From CAXBCP01 sp047638395 (lineage in GTDB: Bacteria; Pseudomonadota; Alphaproteobacteria; MPNO01; UBA830), in NCBI GenBank assembly GCA_047638395.1, contig JBLIMV010000018.1:65515-129514 (forward strand): a DNA stretch of 64,000 nt, read 5' to 3'. The notes beneath the pieces are model-generated. The model searched no databases, was not told where the DNA came from, and was given only the letters and a program-made list of their open reading frames with translations. A program made the position numbers and the translations under genes. Below, piece by piece: positions 24,974 to 33,684 of this stretch (the stretch's first letter is position 1; every line of letters starts with the position of its first letter).

Positions 24974-25749
24974 TGGAAAACTTTCTCGGCGTTCCCGATA
25001 CCGGGCTCTGGCTCACCGTCGGTCTGGTCATCGCCGCGACCGTAACGACCTTCCTCGGCACGGTGACGGGCACCGCCGGCGGTTTGATGCTGCTCGCGAT
25101 CATGACTTTCTTCTTTCCGCTCGCCGTCCTGGTACCGATGCACACAATGATCCAGCTCGGCGCCGGCTCGAGCCGGATGTTCATGATGTGGCGTTACGTC
25201 AAAAAGCGCCTCATCGTGCCATTTGCCATCGGGTCCTGCATCGGTGCTTTTGCCGGCGCGCAAATATTTGCCACCCTGCCGTCTGCAACACTGCAGGGGA
25301 TCCTCGGCGTTTTTATCCTGATCGTGATGTGGACCCCGCGCCTCGGCGCCGGCGGCCCCGAACGGTTACGCTTCGGAATCCTCGGCGCCGCCGCCACATT
25401 CCTTGGTATTTTCGTCAGCGCGACGGGCACGTTTCTGTCCCCCTTTATCGCGCATGCCAGCCTTGACCGGCGCATCCATGTCTCGACCATGGCGACCCTC
25501 ATGGCGATCTCGCATGTCACCAAGCTGATCGCCTTTGGCTTTGTCGGCATGGCAATCGGCGCTTATCTGCCACTGATCGCCCTGATGATCTGCGGTACCG
25601 TTCTGGGCAACTGGGCGGGCCAGTACGCACTCAACCGCATCCCGGAAAAACTGTTCCGGCAGGTTTTCCGCATTCTGCTGTCCCTCCTGGCTATTCGACT
25701 GCTGGTCGGCGCCGCAACGGAACTGGGCTGGCTCGACGGGATCGTCTGA
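24973..25749 (+). CDS. TauE/SafE family permease, third of three
   Basis: A 258-aa paralogue with VTGTAGGLMLLAIM (about residues 28-42) and FVSATGTFLSPF (about 150-162) in place of the GLGGG version, so the first signature is the most altered of the three. The correct start is ATG 24973, overlapping the stop of the second permease; the frame is open upstream only as a shadow. The molybdopterin oxidoreductase begins 43 bp downstream on the same strand. The permeases may import its substrate or export its product. Confidence 0.9.
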   Translation: MENFLGVPDTGLWLTVGLVIAATVTTFLGTVTGTAGGLMLLAIMTFFFPLAVLVPMHTMIQLGAGSSRMFMMWRYVKKRLIVPFAIGSCIGAFAGAQIFATLPSATLQGILGVFILIVMWTPRLGAGGPERLRFGILGAAATFLGIFVSATGTFLSPFIAHASLDRRIHVSTMATLMAISHVTKLIAFGFVGMAIGAYLPLIALMICGTVLGNWAGQYALNRIPEKLFRQVFRILLSLLAIRLLVGAATELGWLDGIV

Positions 25750-25792
25750 ACGGAGACCTTGCCGAACCGGCAGGTTTCGCTAAACTTTTCCA

Positions 25793-27970
25793 ATGACCAA
25801 TCCAGACAGACGGCCTGACGGCACCTATCCCAGCACCTGCTGGGAATGCAGCACCCGCTGCGGATCGCTTGTGACGCTCGAAGACGGGCGCGTGACCAAC
25901 GTGGGACCAAACAAGGACCACCCCGGATCAAAGGGTGCCTTTTGTGTGAAGGGCATCCGCGCCCTGCCCGAACTGACCTATAGCGAGAACCGCATCAAAA
26001 GCCCCATGCGCCGCGTCGGCGAACGCGGATCGGGAAACTGGGACGAGATTTCCTGGGACGAAGCACTGGACGAAATCGCCGAACGTCTACTGGAAGTGCG
26101 CGCGAAACACGGCCCTGAATCTCTGGTCGGCGCGGTGTCGAGCGCGTTCTTCAGCCGGGGAGCGATGGTCGCACTGTTGATGCGGTCTCTCGGCTCACCG
26201 AACTGGATGATGAACCAGGATCTGTGCGGCGGTTGCCGCGCACTGTCTGACCGGATAATGGGCCTCGGCATTGTCGGCGGTGAAGATGTCGACAACACCC
26301 GGTGTGCCCTGGTCGTCGGGCGCAATCCGTCTGCCGCCGACCCCGTACAATGGATGGCACTGAAACGCGCGCAGGCCGATGGTGCAAAGATTATCGTCAT
26401 CGACCCCGCGCGAACCCCCGCGGCCGAAATCGCGGATATCTGGATGCGCCCACGGCCCGGCACGGATGTCGCCCTCGGTCTCGCGCTGATACATGTGATC
26501 ATCGAAGAAAATCTCTATGACACCGACTTTGTCGATGCCTGGACACGCGGCTTCGATGACTTAAAAGTGCGGGCAGCGGAATTTCCGCCTGCACGCGCGG
26601 CAGAACTTACCGGCGTCCCCATCGATGATATTATCGCTGCGGCCAGACTGTATGCCGATGGCCCATCAAGTTTCGTTTCAGGTCACGGCATCGATGCCTT
26701 TTCAAACGGCGTGCAGACCTTCCGTGCCTTTCACTGTCTTGTCGCGATCACCGGCAATGTCGACCGGCCTGGAGGCAATCTCCGGGTGAAGCGGCCACGC
26801 GGTTTCCGGAACTATATCGACATCCTGCACGACCCCGATTTTGCCCTGCCACGGGACGTCGCGGACCGAACCCTCGGTGCGGAGCAGTTCCCGCTCTGGG
26901 CCGGCCCAAAAGGCTGGCAGACATCTGCGCACAACCCGACAGTTCTTGACGCCATCCTGACCGGCAAACCTCATCCGGTGCGGGCCATGTATGTTTCCGG
27001 CGTGAATATTGCCGTGACGTACCCGGACACACAGAAGGTCATGGCGGCACTGAAGTCGCTCGATTTTCTGTCCGTGGCATCGCACATGATGACGCCGACA
27101 TCGGAGCTCGCCGATATCGTTCTGCCCAAAACCACCGGGCTGGAGGAGGAAGAGGTTTCGCTCGAACCCTCGGCACAGATCGTCTGCTACACCAATCCGG
27201 TCATCGATCCGCAGAACAAGGCCCGGTCCGATTTCGACTTCACCACCGATCTCGCACGACGGCTTGAAACACGCGGGATCAACACACGGAAGTTTTTCCC
27301 GTGGGAAACCAAACAGGCATTCAACGAATACCTGTTGGGAGACGAGGTCGACTGGGGCGTCCTCAAAGAAAATGGTTGGGCGCCGTTTGACTTCAAACTC
27401 GGCAATTTCGACGAGACTGGATTCAAAACACCGTCGGGCAAGATCGAACTCTGGTCAGAAACGCTCAACGACCTCGGCATCGACCCCTTACCCAACTATG
27501 TGCCGCCACGCCAGGAATCGGCCGACGAAGAAACGCGACAAGCCTATCCCCTGGTCCTCATCACGGGCGCGCGCGAAAAGACCTATCACCATTCTCGCTA
27601 CCGCGATCAGGCATGGGCCCGGAAGGTTTCCCCCTTCCCGCTTCTGCAGGTACATCCCGATACAGCTGCCGCGTCGGGCCTGTCGGAAGGCGACTGGGTC
27701 GCCGTGGAGACGCCGGGCGTAGACGGGCGCTGCAAACTGAAGGTCTCGGTGACCGAAGAAACCGGCCCGGGCACCCTGCGGACCGGCATGGGCTGGTGGC
27801 TGCCGGAAGCGCCCGGACCTGATCGCGGCGCGCTCGACGTCAACGTCAATGTCGCGCTGTCCTATGATGGCCCCTGGGATCCGGTAACCGGATCGGCGGA
27901 CACACGAGGTCTGCCCTGCCGCGTGACGCTTGTTCCGGAAGCAGAAATCCCGATGAGGGAAACCGCATGA
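25793..27970 (+). CDS. molybdopterin oxidoreductase (DMSO reductase family), no signal peptide
   Basis: A 725-aa bis-MGD molybdenum or tungsten enzyme. The N-terminal [4Fe-4S] site is Cys16-x2-Cys19-x3-Cys23-x27-Cys51. The central domains follow with VVGRNPSAADP and SGHGIDAFSNG, and the C-terminal molydopterin-dinucleotide binding domain ends the chain (LITGAREKTYHHSRYR). A QDLCGGCRA segment (Cys145/Cys148) lies where family members carry the metal ligand. There is no twin-arginine signal and no electron-transfer or membrane subunit gene nearby, so it is probably a cytoplasmic single-subunit enzyme. It overlaps the RidA gene by 4 bp. The substrate is not predictable; polysulfide/thiosulfate reductase-like and hydroxylase-like relatives are both possible. 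Confidence 0.9.
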   Translation: MTNPDRRPDGTYPSTCWECSTRCGSLVTLEDGRVTNVGPNKDHPGSKGAFCVKGIRALPELTYSENRIKSPMRRVGERGSGNWDEISWDEALDEIAERLLEVRAKHGPESLVGAVSSAFFSRGAMVALLMRSLGSPNWMMNQDLCGGCRALSDRIMGLGIVGGEDVDNTRCALVVGRNPSAADPVQWMALKRAQADGAKIIVIDPARTPAAEIADIWMRPRPGTDVALGLALIHVIIEENLYDTDFVDAWTRGFDDLKVRAAEFPPARAAELTGVPIDDIIAAARLYADGPSSFVSGHGIDAFSNGVQTFRAFHCLVAITGNVDRPGGNLRVKRPRGFRNYIDILHDPDFALPRDVADRTLGAEQFPLWAGPKGWQTSAHNPTVLDAILTGKPHPVRAMYVSGVNIAVTYPDTQKVMAALKSLDFLSVASHMMTPTSELADIVLPKTTGLEEEEVSLEPSAQIVCYTNPVIDPQNKARSDFDFTTDLARRLETRGINTRKFFPWETKQAFNEYLLGDEVDWGVLKENGWAPFDFKLGNFDETGFKTPSGKIELWSETLNDLGIDPLPNYVPPRQESADEETRQAYPLVLITGAREKTYHHSRYRDQAWARKVSPFPLLQVHPDTAAASGLSEGDWVAVETPGVDGRCKLKVSVTEETGPGTLRTGMGWWLPEAPGPDRGALDVNVNVALSYDGPWDPVTGSADTRGLPCRVTLVPEAEIPMRETA

Positions 27971-28434
27971 GAATTCGCGAACGGCTCGAAAAACTGGGTC
28001 TCGAACTACCACCGCCGTTTGTTTATCCGAGCGCAAACCGCACCGGCTGCGTCGTCACCCAGCATTTGGTCTACACGTCCGGCCACCCGCCACCCGAGAA
28101 CTTTGGTGTCACGGTCACAGGAAAAGTCGGCGCGGATGTCAGCGAAAAAGACGCTTATGCGTCCGCCCGGGCGACGGCGCTCAGCATCCTTGCATCGGTC
28201 GAAGCGGAACTGGGCTCGCTCGACCAGATCACGCAGGTCGTAAAGGTATACGGTATGGTGAACTCCGCGCCGGGGTTCGACCGGCAGTTCGCCGTCATAG
28301 ATGGCGCATCGGATATGCTGTTCGAACTATTCGGCCCTAAAGCGGGCCAGCACGCCCGATCCGCCGTGGGCATGTTCGAACTTCCCCGGCAGTTCTGTAT
28401 GGAAATCGAAGCAATTTTCGAACTGGGCGGCTGA
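27967..28434 (+). CDS. RidA/YjgF family protein
   Basis: A 155-aa RidA-superfamily protein. RidA enzymes hydrolyse reactive enamine/imine intermediates. The RidA core is seen from VVTQHLVYTSGHPPP through LASVEAELGSLDQITQVVKVYG to the C-terminal ARSAVGMFELP, where the strongly conserved arginine lies; the final segment is EIEAIFEL. It begins with ATGA overlapping the molybdoenzyme stop, so the two are co-translated. This suggests it removes or converts an unstable product of that enzyme, or is one of the RidA subgroups with a catabolic role. Family confidence is high, role is inference. Confidence 0.88.
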   Translation: MRIRERLEKLGLELPPPFVYPSANRTGCVVTQHLVYTSGHPPPENFGVTVTGKVGADVSEKDAYASARATALSILASVEAELGSLDQITQVVKVYGMVNSAPGFDRQFAVIDGASDMLFELFGPKAGQHARSAVGMFELPRQFCMEIEAIFELGG

Positions 28435-28523
28435 CGACACTCAGCCCCACATACGCCATTCCGGATCAAAACCGGCTAAAACAGGCGGGCTATCGATCCC
28501 CCCATCTCGTTTGCTTGACTCGC

Positions 28524-28566
28524 TTCCTGCGCTGCCCCAAAACGCTTATAAATCCTTGTACACAAG
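28524..28566 (+). promoter_or_regulatory. candidate promoter and operator of the meta-pathway operon
   Basis: A TATAAA -10 element (28547-28552) with a weak TTCCTG -35 at 17-bp spacing is followed by the inverted repeat CTTGT-AC-ACAAG (28555-28566). Its position over the start site would suit a repressor. The core TTGTNNACAA resembles sites of FCD-type GntR regulators such as the one encoded at 36564. Confidence 0.4.
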
Positions 28567-28608
28567 CGCATTCGACGGTCCGGCTCCGGATCCGTCAGGG
28601 AGAGAAAC

Positions 28609-30084
28609 ATGGCCGCAGACGGATCGGGTAACATTCGCGAACTCAAGAACTTCATCGGCGGCGAATTCGTTGCCAGCGGAAACACCTTTGAGAACACGAC
28701 CCCGGTCGACGGGACCCTGCTGTCGCACGTGCATGAAGCCACCAAGGAGATGGTCGATAACGCCGTGATCGCGGCGCAAAAGGGCAGCAAAGTCTGGGCC
28801 AAAATGCCGGTCGAGGCGCGGTGCAAAATCCTGCACGACGTGGCCGACGGCATCGACGCCCGTTCCGAGGAATTCATCGAAGCCGAAACGCTCGATACCG
28901 GAAAGCCCCGTTCGCTGGCCAGCCACGTCGACATCCCCCGTGGCGCCGCGAATTTCCGGGTCTTTGCGGATCTGATCAAATCGGTCGGCACCGAAGCTTA
29001 TCAGCAGGACACGCCAGACGGCGCGGGCGCGATCAACTACTCAATCCGCCACCCTCATGGCGTGGTTGGCGTCATCAGCCCGTGGAACCTTCCGCTGTTG
29101 CTGTCGACATGGAAAATTGCGCCTGCGATGGCATCGGGCAACGCGATCATCCTGAAGCCGTCCGAAGAAACCCCGACCACCGCCACACTGCTTGCCGAAG
29201 TAATGAAAGAGGCAGGCGTACCGGATGGTGCCTTCAATGTGGTCCACGGTTTCGGAGAGAACTCGACCGGCGAATTCATGACAAGCCACCCCGGAATTAA
29301 CGCAATCACCTTTACCGGTGAGACCACGACCGGCAGTGCGATCATGCGCGCAGCATCGGAGAGCATAAAAGCGCTGTCTTTCGAACTTGGCGGCAAAAAC
29401 CCGTCCATCGTGTTTGCCGACGCAGATTTCGACGCAGCAATCGAAGGCACGGTCCGGTCGGTGTTCGCGAATTGCGGACAGGTCTGCCTGTGCTCGGAGC
29501 GGGTTTATGTCGAACGTCCGATTTTTGACAAGTTTGTCGCGACGCTGAAAGAAAAGGCCGAAGAGATGAAACTCGGTCGCCCGGAAGACGCTGACACACA
29601 GATGGGTCCGCTGATCAGCCATGAACACCGCGACAAGGTGAAAGGCTATTACGACCTCGCCAAGGAACTTGGTGCCAACGTCGTCACCGGCGGCGGCATT
29701 CCCGAATTCGGTGACGAGCGCGACGGCGGCGCCTTCGTGGAACCGACGATCTTCACCGGTCTGAGCGAGGATTCGCGCATTCAGAAAGAAGAGATTTTCG
29801 GGCCGGTCTGCCACATCACCCCGTTCGATACCGAAGAGGAAGCGGTGTCCATGGCGAACGATACCGATTACGGTCTTGCCTCGACGGTGTGGACAACAAA
29901 CCTCGCCCGCGCGCATCGCGTGGCACAGGGCATGGAAGCCGGTATCAACTGGGTCAATTGCTGGTTCCTTCGCGATCTCCGCACACCGTTCGGCGGCATG
30001 GGGCTTTCGGGTTTCGGCCGCGAAGGCGGACAGCACGCACTGAATTTTTATTCCGAGCAGAAAAACATCTGCATCAAGCTTTAA
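28609..30084 (+). CDS. dmpC: 2-hydroxymuconic semialdehyde dehydrogenase
   Basis: A 491-aa NAD-dependent aldehyde dehydrogenase that oxidises 2-hydroxymuconate semialdehyde, the meta-cleavage product of catechol, to 2-hydroxymuconate. The ALDH motifs are complete: SPWNLP, FELGGKNP (Glu259) and FANCGQVCLCSER (catalytic Cys293). The sequence pattern and the four following genes place it with the DmpC/XylG group rather than general aldehyde dehydrogenases. It has a GGGAGAG ribosome binding site and leads the dmpC-E-F-G-H series, 10 bp before the next gene. Assignment rests on both motifs and operon context. Confidence 0.9.
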   Translation: MAADGSGNIRELKNFIGGEFVASGNTFENTTPVDGTLLSHVHEATKEMVDNAVIAAQKGSKVWAKMPVEARCKILHDVADGIDARSEEFIEAETLDTGKPRSLASHVDIPRGAANFRVFADLIKSVGTEAYQQDTPDGAGAINYSIRHPHGVVGVISPWNLPLLLSTWKIAPAMASGNAIILKPSEETPTTATLLAEVMKEAGVPDGAFNVVHGFGENSTGEFMTSHPGINAITFTGETTTGSAIMRAASESIKALSFELGGKNPSIVFADADFDAAIEGTVRSVFANCGQVCLCSERVYVERPIFDKFVATLKEKAEEMKLGRPEDADTQMGPLISHEHRDKVKGYYDLAKELGANVVTGGGIPEFGDERDGGAFVEPTIFTGLSEDSRIQKEEIFGPVCHITPFDTEEEAVSMANDTDYGLASTVWTTNLARAHRVAQGMEAGINWVNCWFLRDLRTPFGGMGLSGFGREGGQHALNFYSEQKNICIKL

Positions 30085-30093
30085 GAGGCGCAC

Positions 30094-30900
30094 ATGGCAG
30101 CGAAAACGGCGACAAAAAAAGAACAGACAATCAAAGACGCGGCGCGGCGTATCCGCACCGCATGGAAAAACGGCAAGACCACAAAGCCGATCCGCGATGT
30201 CCTCCCGAAAGGCGACATCGACGCGGCTTATGCGATCCAGCAGACCAATACCGATATCTGGATCAATGAAGGCCGCCGCGTCATTGGCCGCAAGATCGGC
30301 CTGACCGCAAAGGCAGTACAGGCTCAACTTGGCGTCGATCAGCCGGATTACGGCATCATCTATGCCGATATGGCCGTGGTGGACGGCGACGAGATCGATT
30401 TCAAGTCGGTTGCCCAACCGAAGGCCGAGGCCGAAGTGGCGCTGGTCCTGGCCGAAGATCTCGATGGCGACCAGCTCACCCTGCTCGACCTCATCGCAGC
30501 AACCGCCTATGCCCTGCCCGCTATCGAAGTCGTCGGCAGCCGCATCGCCAACTGGGATATCAATATCCTCGACACCATCGCCGACAACGCGTCGTCCGGC
30601 ATGATCGTTCTCGGCACCCGCCCCGTCCTGCTCGACGATGTGGACCTGCGGATGTGCGGCATGGTCATGGAGAACAAGGGCGAACAGGTTTCCGTCGGCG
30701 CGGGCGTTGCCTGTCTCGGCAACCCGCTGAACGCCGCTGTCTGGCTCGCGCGCAAAATGGTCGATGTCGGCATGCCGCTCCTGGCCGGCGACGTGATCAT
30801 GACCGGCGCTCTGGGCCCGATGGCCCCGATCGGTCCCGGCGAAGTGATCGAAGCACGTATTTCAGGGCTCGGCAGCGTCCGTGCCGTTTTCTCTGACTGA
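30094..30900 (+). CDS. dmpE: 2-hydroxypenta-2,4-dienoate hydratase
   Basis: A 268-aa member of the hydratase/decarboxylase (FAH-like) family that adds water to 2-hydroxypenta-2,4-dienoate to give 4-hydroxy-2-oxovalerate. The VIGRKIGLTAKAVQAQLGVDQPDYG segment is diagnostic for the hydratase branch (DmpE/XylJ/MhpD), as opposed to the KMGFTSRAKMIQMGL of the decarboxylase encoded at 32917. Metal-site acids lie in AEAEVALVLAEDL. The N-terminus is Lys/Thr-rich and somewhat longer than usual. It is the second gene of the meta operon, spaced 9 bp from dmpC and 18 bp from dmpF. Confidence 0.92.
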   Translation: MAAKTATKKEQTIKDAARRIRTAWKNGKTTKPIRDVLPKGDIDAAYAIQQTNTDIWINEGRRVIGRKIGLTAKAVQAQLGVDQPDYGIIYADMAVVDGDEIDFKSVAQPKAEAEVALVLAEDLDGDQLTLLDLIAATAYALPAIEVVGSRIANWDINILDTIADNASSGMIVLGTRPVLLDDVDLRMCGMVMENKGEQVSVGAGVACLGNPLNAAVWLARKMVDVGMPLLAGDVIMTGALGPMAPIGPGEVIEARISGLGSVRAVFSD

Positions 30901-30918
30901 TTTGAATTGAGGTTCTAG

Positions 30919-31854
30919 ATGGCCAGCAAAGTAAAGGTCGCAATCGTCGGTTCCGGCAATATCGGCACCGATCTGATGATCAAGATCATGCGCACATCCG
31001 ACACGCTCGAAATGGGCGTGATGGTCGGCATCGACCCCGCGTCCGACGGCTTGTCGCGCGCAAAAGGATTCGGGTTTGCGACAACCCATGAAGGGCTCGA
31101 AGGGCTGACGAAAATGCCCGAATGGAAAGATATCGCGGTCGTATTCGACGCGACGTCTGCCGGTGCGCATAAACACAACGCAGCGCTGTGCGAAAAAGAC
31201 AACAAGATCATCATCGATCTGACGCCGGCGGCCATTGGCCCCTATGTCGTCCCCGTGGTGAACATGGATCAGCACCTGGACGCCAATAACATCAACATGG
31301 TGACCTGCGGCGGCCAGGCGACGATCCCGATGGTACATGCGGTCGACCGCGTCGCTCACGTGCAGTATGCCGAAATCGTCGCCTCGATCTCATCGAAGTC
31401 AGCCGGTCCCGGTACACGGGCCAATATCGATGAATTTACCGAAACGACGTCCAAGGGACTGGAAGTCGTCGGCGGTGCTGAACAGGGCAAGGCAATTATC
31501 GTCCTGAACCCGGCCGAACCGCCGCTCGTGATGCGCGACACGGTCTACACGCTGTCCGAGGACTGCGACCAGGCAAAGATCGTCGAGTCCGTCAATCGGA
31601 TGGTGACTGAAGTTCAGAGCTACGTGCCGGGCTACCGCCTGAAGCAGGAAGTCCAGTTCGAACGTTTCGGGTCCAACAACCGGCTGCACATTCCCGGCCG
31701 CGGTGATTTTGAAGGTATCAAATCGTCGATCTTCCTCGAGGTCGAAGGCGCCGGTCACTACCTGCCGAAATATGCCGGCAATCTCGACATCATGACGTCT
31801 GCCGCAATGCGCACGGCGGAACGCGTGATCGAACGCCGCATGGCGACGGCTTAA
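30919..31854 (+). CDS. dmpF: acetaldehyde dehydrogenase (acetylating)
   Basis: A 311-aa CoA-acylating aldehyde dehydrogenase that converts acetaldehyde released by the DmpG aldolase into acetyl-CoA, normally by channelling within a DmpFG heterotetramer. The NAD loop is GSGNIGTD (residues 11-18) and the catalytic cysteine is Cys130 in MVTCGGQATIPM. The length matches DmpF/MhpF/BphJ. It lies immediately before dmpG with a 10-bp gap, as required for equimolar complex formation. Confidence 0.96.
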   Translation: MASKVKVAIVGSGNIGTDLMIKIMRTSDTLEMGVMVGIDPASDGLSRAKGFGFATTHEGLEGLTKMPEWKDIAVVFDATSAGAHKHNAALCEKDNKIIIDLTPAAIGPYVVPVVNMDQHLDANNINMVTCGGQATIPMVHAVDRVAHVQYAEIVASISSKSAGPGTRANIDEFTETTSKGLEVVGGAEQGKAIIVLNPAEPPLVMRDTVYTLSEDCDQAKIVESVNRMVTEVQSYVPGYRLKQEVQFERFGSNNRLHIPGRGDFEGIKSSIFLEVEGAGHYLPKYAGNLDIMTSAAMRTAERVIERRMATA

Positions 31855-31864
31855 GGACAGCGAT

Positions 31865-32914
31865 ATGGCAATCGATAAAGAAAAGAAGATCTACGTCCAG
31901 GACGTCACCCTGCGTGACGGAATGCATGCCATCCGCCATCAGTACGGCCTTGATCACATCAAGGCCATCTGCAAGGCGCTGGACGATGCAAAGGTGGATG
32001 CGATCGAAGTCTCGCACGGCGACGGGCTTGCCGGGATGTCGTTCAATTACGGCTTTGCGAAGGAAACCGACCTCGACTACATCGAAGCGGCGGCCAGCGT
32101 GCTGGAGCATTCCAAGCTCGCCACCCTCCTCCTGCCCGGCATCGGCACCGTCGAAGACCTGCGCGAGGCATACGAAGCCGGCGCCCGGTCGGTACGCGTG
32201 GCAACCCACTGCACCGAAGCCGACGTCTCAAGGCAGCACATCGAATATGCCCGTAATCTGGGCATGGATGTCGCGGGCTTCCTGATGATGGCGCATATGA
32301 ACCCGCCCCAGCAACTCGCCGAACAGGCGAAACTGATGGAGGATTACGGTGCGCATTGTGTGTACGTCACGGATTCCGGCGGCGCATTGATCATGGACGA
32401 AGTGGCCGACCGCTTCAAAGCGTTCAACGACGTCCTCAAGCCAGAGACTGAAACCGGCATGCATGCCCATCACAATCTCTCCTTCGGCGTGTCGAATTCC
32501 ATTACAGCCCTCGAACACGGCGCGACGCGCATCGATGCCTCGCTCGCAGGTATGGGCGCCGGCGCCGGTAACGCGCCGCTCGAAATCTTCATCGCGGTCG
32601 CCGACCGGTTGGGTCTGAACCACGGCTGTGATCTCTTCGGTCTGATGGATGCTGCCGAAGAACTGGTTCGGCCACTGCAGGACCGCCCGGTCCGCGTCGA
32701 CAGGGAAACGCTGTCACTCGGCTATGCCGGTGTGTATTCGAGCTTCCTGCGGCACGCGGAGACGGCATCGGAAACGTATGGCGTGGACACCCGCGACATC
32801 CTCATCGAGCTTGGCAACCGCCGCATGGTGGGCGGTCAGGAAGACATGATCGTCGATGTCGCGCTGGATATGATCAAGGAACGGGACGGCGCAGCCGCCG
32901 ACAAGGGAGAATAA
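31865..32914 (+). CDS. dmpG: 4-hydroxy-2-oxovalerate aldolase
   Basis: A 349-aa Mn-dependent class II aldolase (HMGL-like TIM barrel with a C-terminal communication domain) that cleaves 4-hydroxy-2-oxovalerate into pyruvate and acetaldehyde. The signature VQDVTLRDGMHAIRHQY (residues about 11-27), the metal histidines in MHAHHNLSFG, and DASLAGMGAGAGNAPLE are intact. It forms a bifunctional complex with DmpF encoded upstream. A GGGAG ribosome binding site for dmpH lies within its last codons. Confidence 0.96.
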   Translation: MAIDKEKKIYVQDVTLRDGMHAIRHQYGLDHIKAICKALDDAKVDAIEVSHGDGLAGMSFNYGFAKETDLDYIEAAASVLEHSKLATLLLPGIGTVEDLREAYEAGARSVRVATHCTEADVSRQHIEYARNLGMDVAGFLMMAHMNPPQQLAEQAKLMEDYGAHCVYVTDSGGALIMDEVADRFKAFNDVLKPETETGMHAHHNLSFGVSNSITALEHGATRIDASLAGMGAGAGNAPLEIFIAVADRLGLNHGCDLFGLMDAAEELVRPLQDRPVRVDRETLSLGYAGVYSSFLRHAETASETYGVDTRDILIELGNRRMVGGQEDMIVDVALDMIKERDGAAADKGE

Positions 32915-32916
32915 AG

Positions 32917-33684
32917 ATGGTGGATATCGCCAAACTCGCACGGACAGTCGACACAGCGGCCCACAAGGCCAAATCGATTCCTCAGCTGTCGGAAAAAACG
33001 AAATACTCGCTCGATGACGCCTATGCCATCCAGTCCGCCTCGATCCAGCGGCGTCTCGACCGCGGTGAGAAGCGTAACGGCATGAAAATGGGCTTCACCA
33101 GCCGCGCCAAGATGATCCAGATGGGTCTGAACGACATGATCTGGGGCCGCCTCACGGACCAGATGATGGTCGAGGATGGCGATACGATCTCGCTCAAGAA
33201 CTATGTTCACCCCCGGGTCGAACCGGAGATCGCGTTCCTGCTCAAACGCCCGCTCAATTATCCCTGTACGGCCGCTGAAGCCATGGCTGCCGTGGATGGC
33301 GTAGCACCTGCCATGGAAATCATCGATTCCCGCTACCGGAACTTCAAATTCTCGCTTGAAGACGTGGTGGCAGACAATGCATCGTCCTCCAGCTTCGTTG
33401 TCGGCCCGTGGCATCGCCCGGATACCGACCTTGAAAACCTCGGCATGGTCATGGAATTCAATGGCCGCCCGGTGCAGATCGGCTCATCCGCCGCAATTCT
33501 GGGCCAGCCAGTGCGTTCGCTGGTTTCCGCTGCCCGCCTCACCGCCGAGGCAGGTGAAGGACTTCAGGCAGGTTGGATCGTGATGGCAGGCGGTGCAACA
33601 GCCGCCGAGGCGCTGCGCCCCGGTATCCATGTCCGCAATAGCGTGCAGGGACTGGGTTCGGTCGCGTTTTCCGTCACGGAATAA
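32917..33684 (+). CDS. dmpH: 2-oxo-3-hexenedioate decarboxylase
   Basis: A 255-aa paralogue of the DmpE hydratase that decarboxylates 2-oxo-3-hexenedioate (4-oxalocrotonate) to 2-hydroxypenta-2,4-dienoate. The decarboxylase-branch signature is KMGFTSRAKMIQMGLNDMIWG, and the metal-site acids are in HPRVEPEIAFLLKRPL. In other organisms it forms a complex with DmpE, which fits their shared operon. It starts 2 bp after dmpG. The stop codon directly abuts the stop codon of the convergent PdxA-like gene, with no base between. A 4-oxalocrotonate tautomerase, the usual next gene, is missing. Confidence 0.93.
   Translation: MVDIAKLARTVDTAAHKAKSIPQLSEKTKYSLDDAYAIQSASIQRRLDRGEKRNGMKMGFTSRAKMIQMGLNDMIWGRLTDQMMVEDGDTISLKNYVHPRVEPEIAFLLKRPLNYPCTAAEAMAAVDGVAPAMEIIDSRYRNFKFSLEDVVADNASSSSFVVGPWHRPDTDLENLGMVMEFNGRPVQIGSSAAILGQPVRSLVSAARLTAEAGEGLQAGWIVMAGGATAAEALRPGIHVRNSVQGLGSVAFSVTE

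Noticed and set aside
29041..30417. 458-codon open frame on the - strand
   Set aside because: Antisense shadow of dmpC and dmpE; Cys/His/Arg-rich composition without domains.
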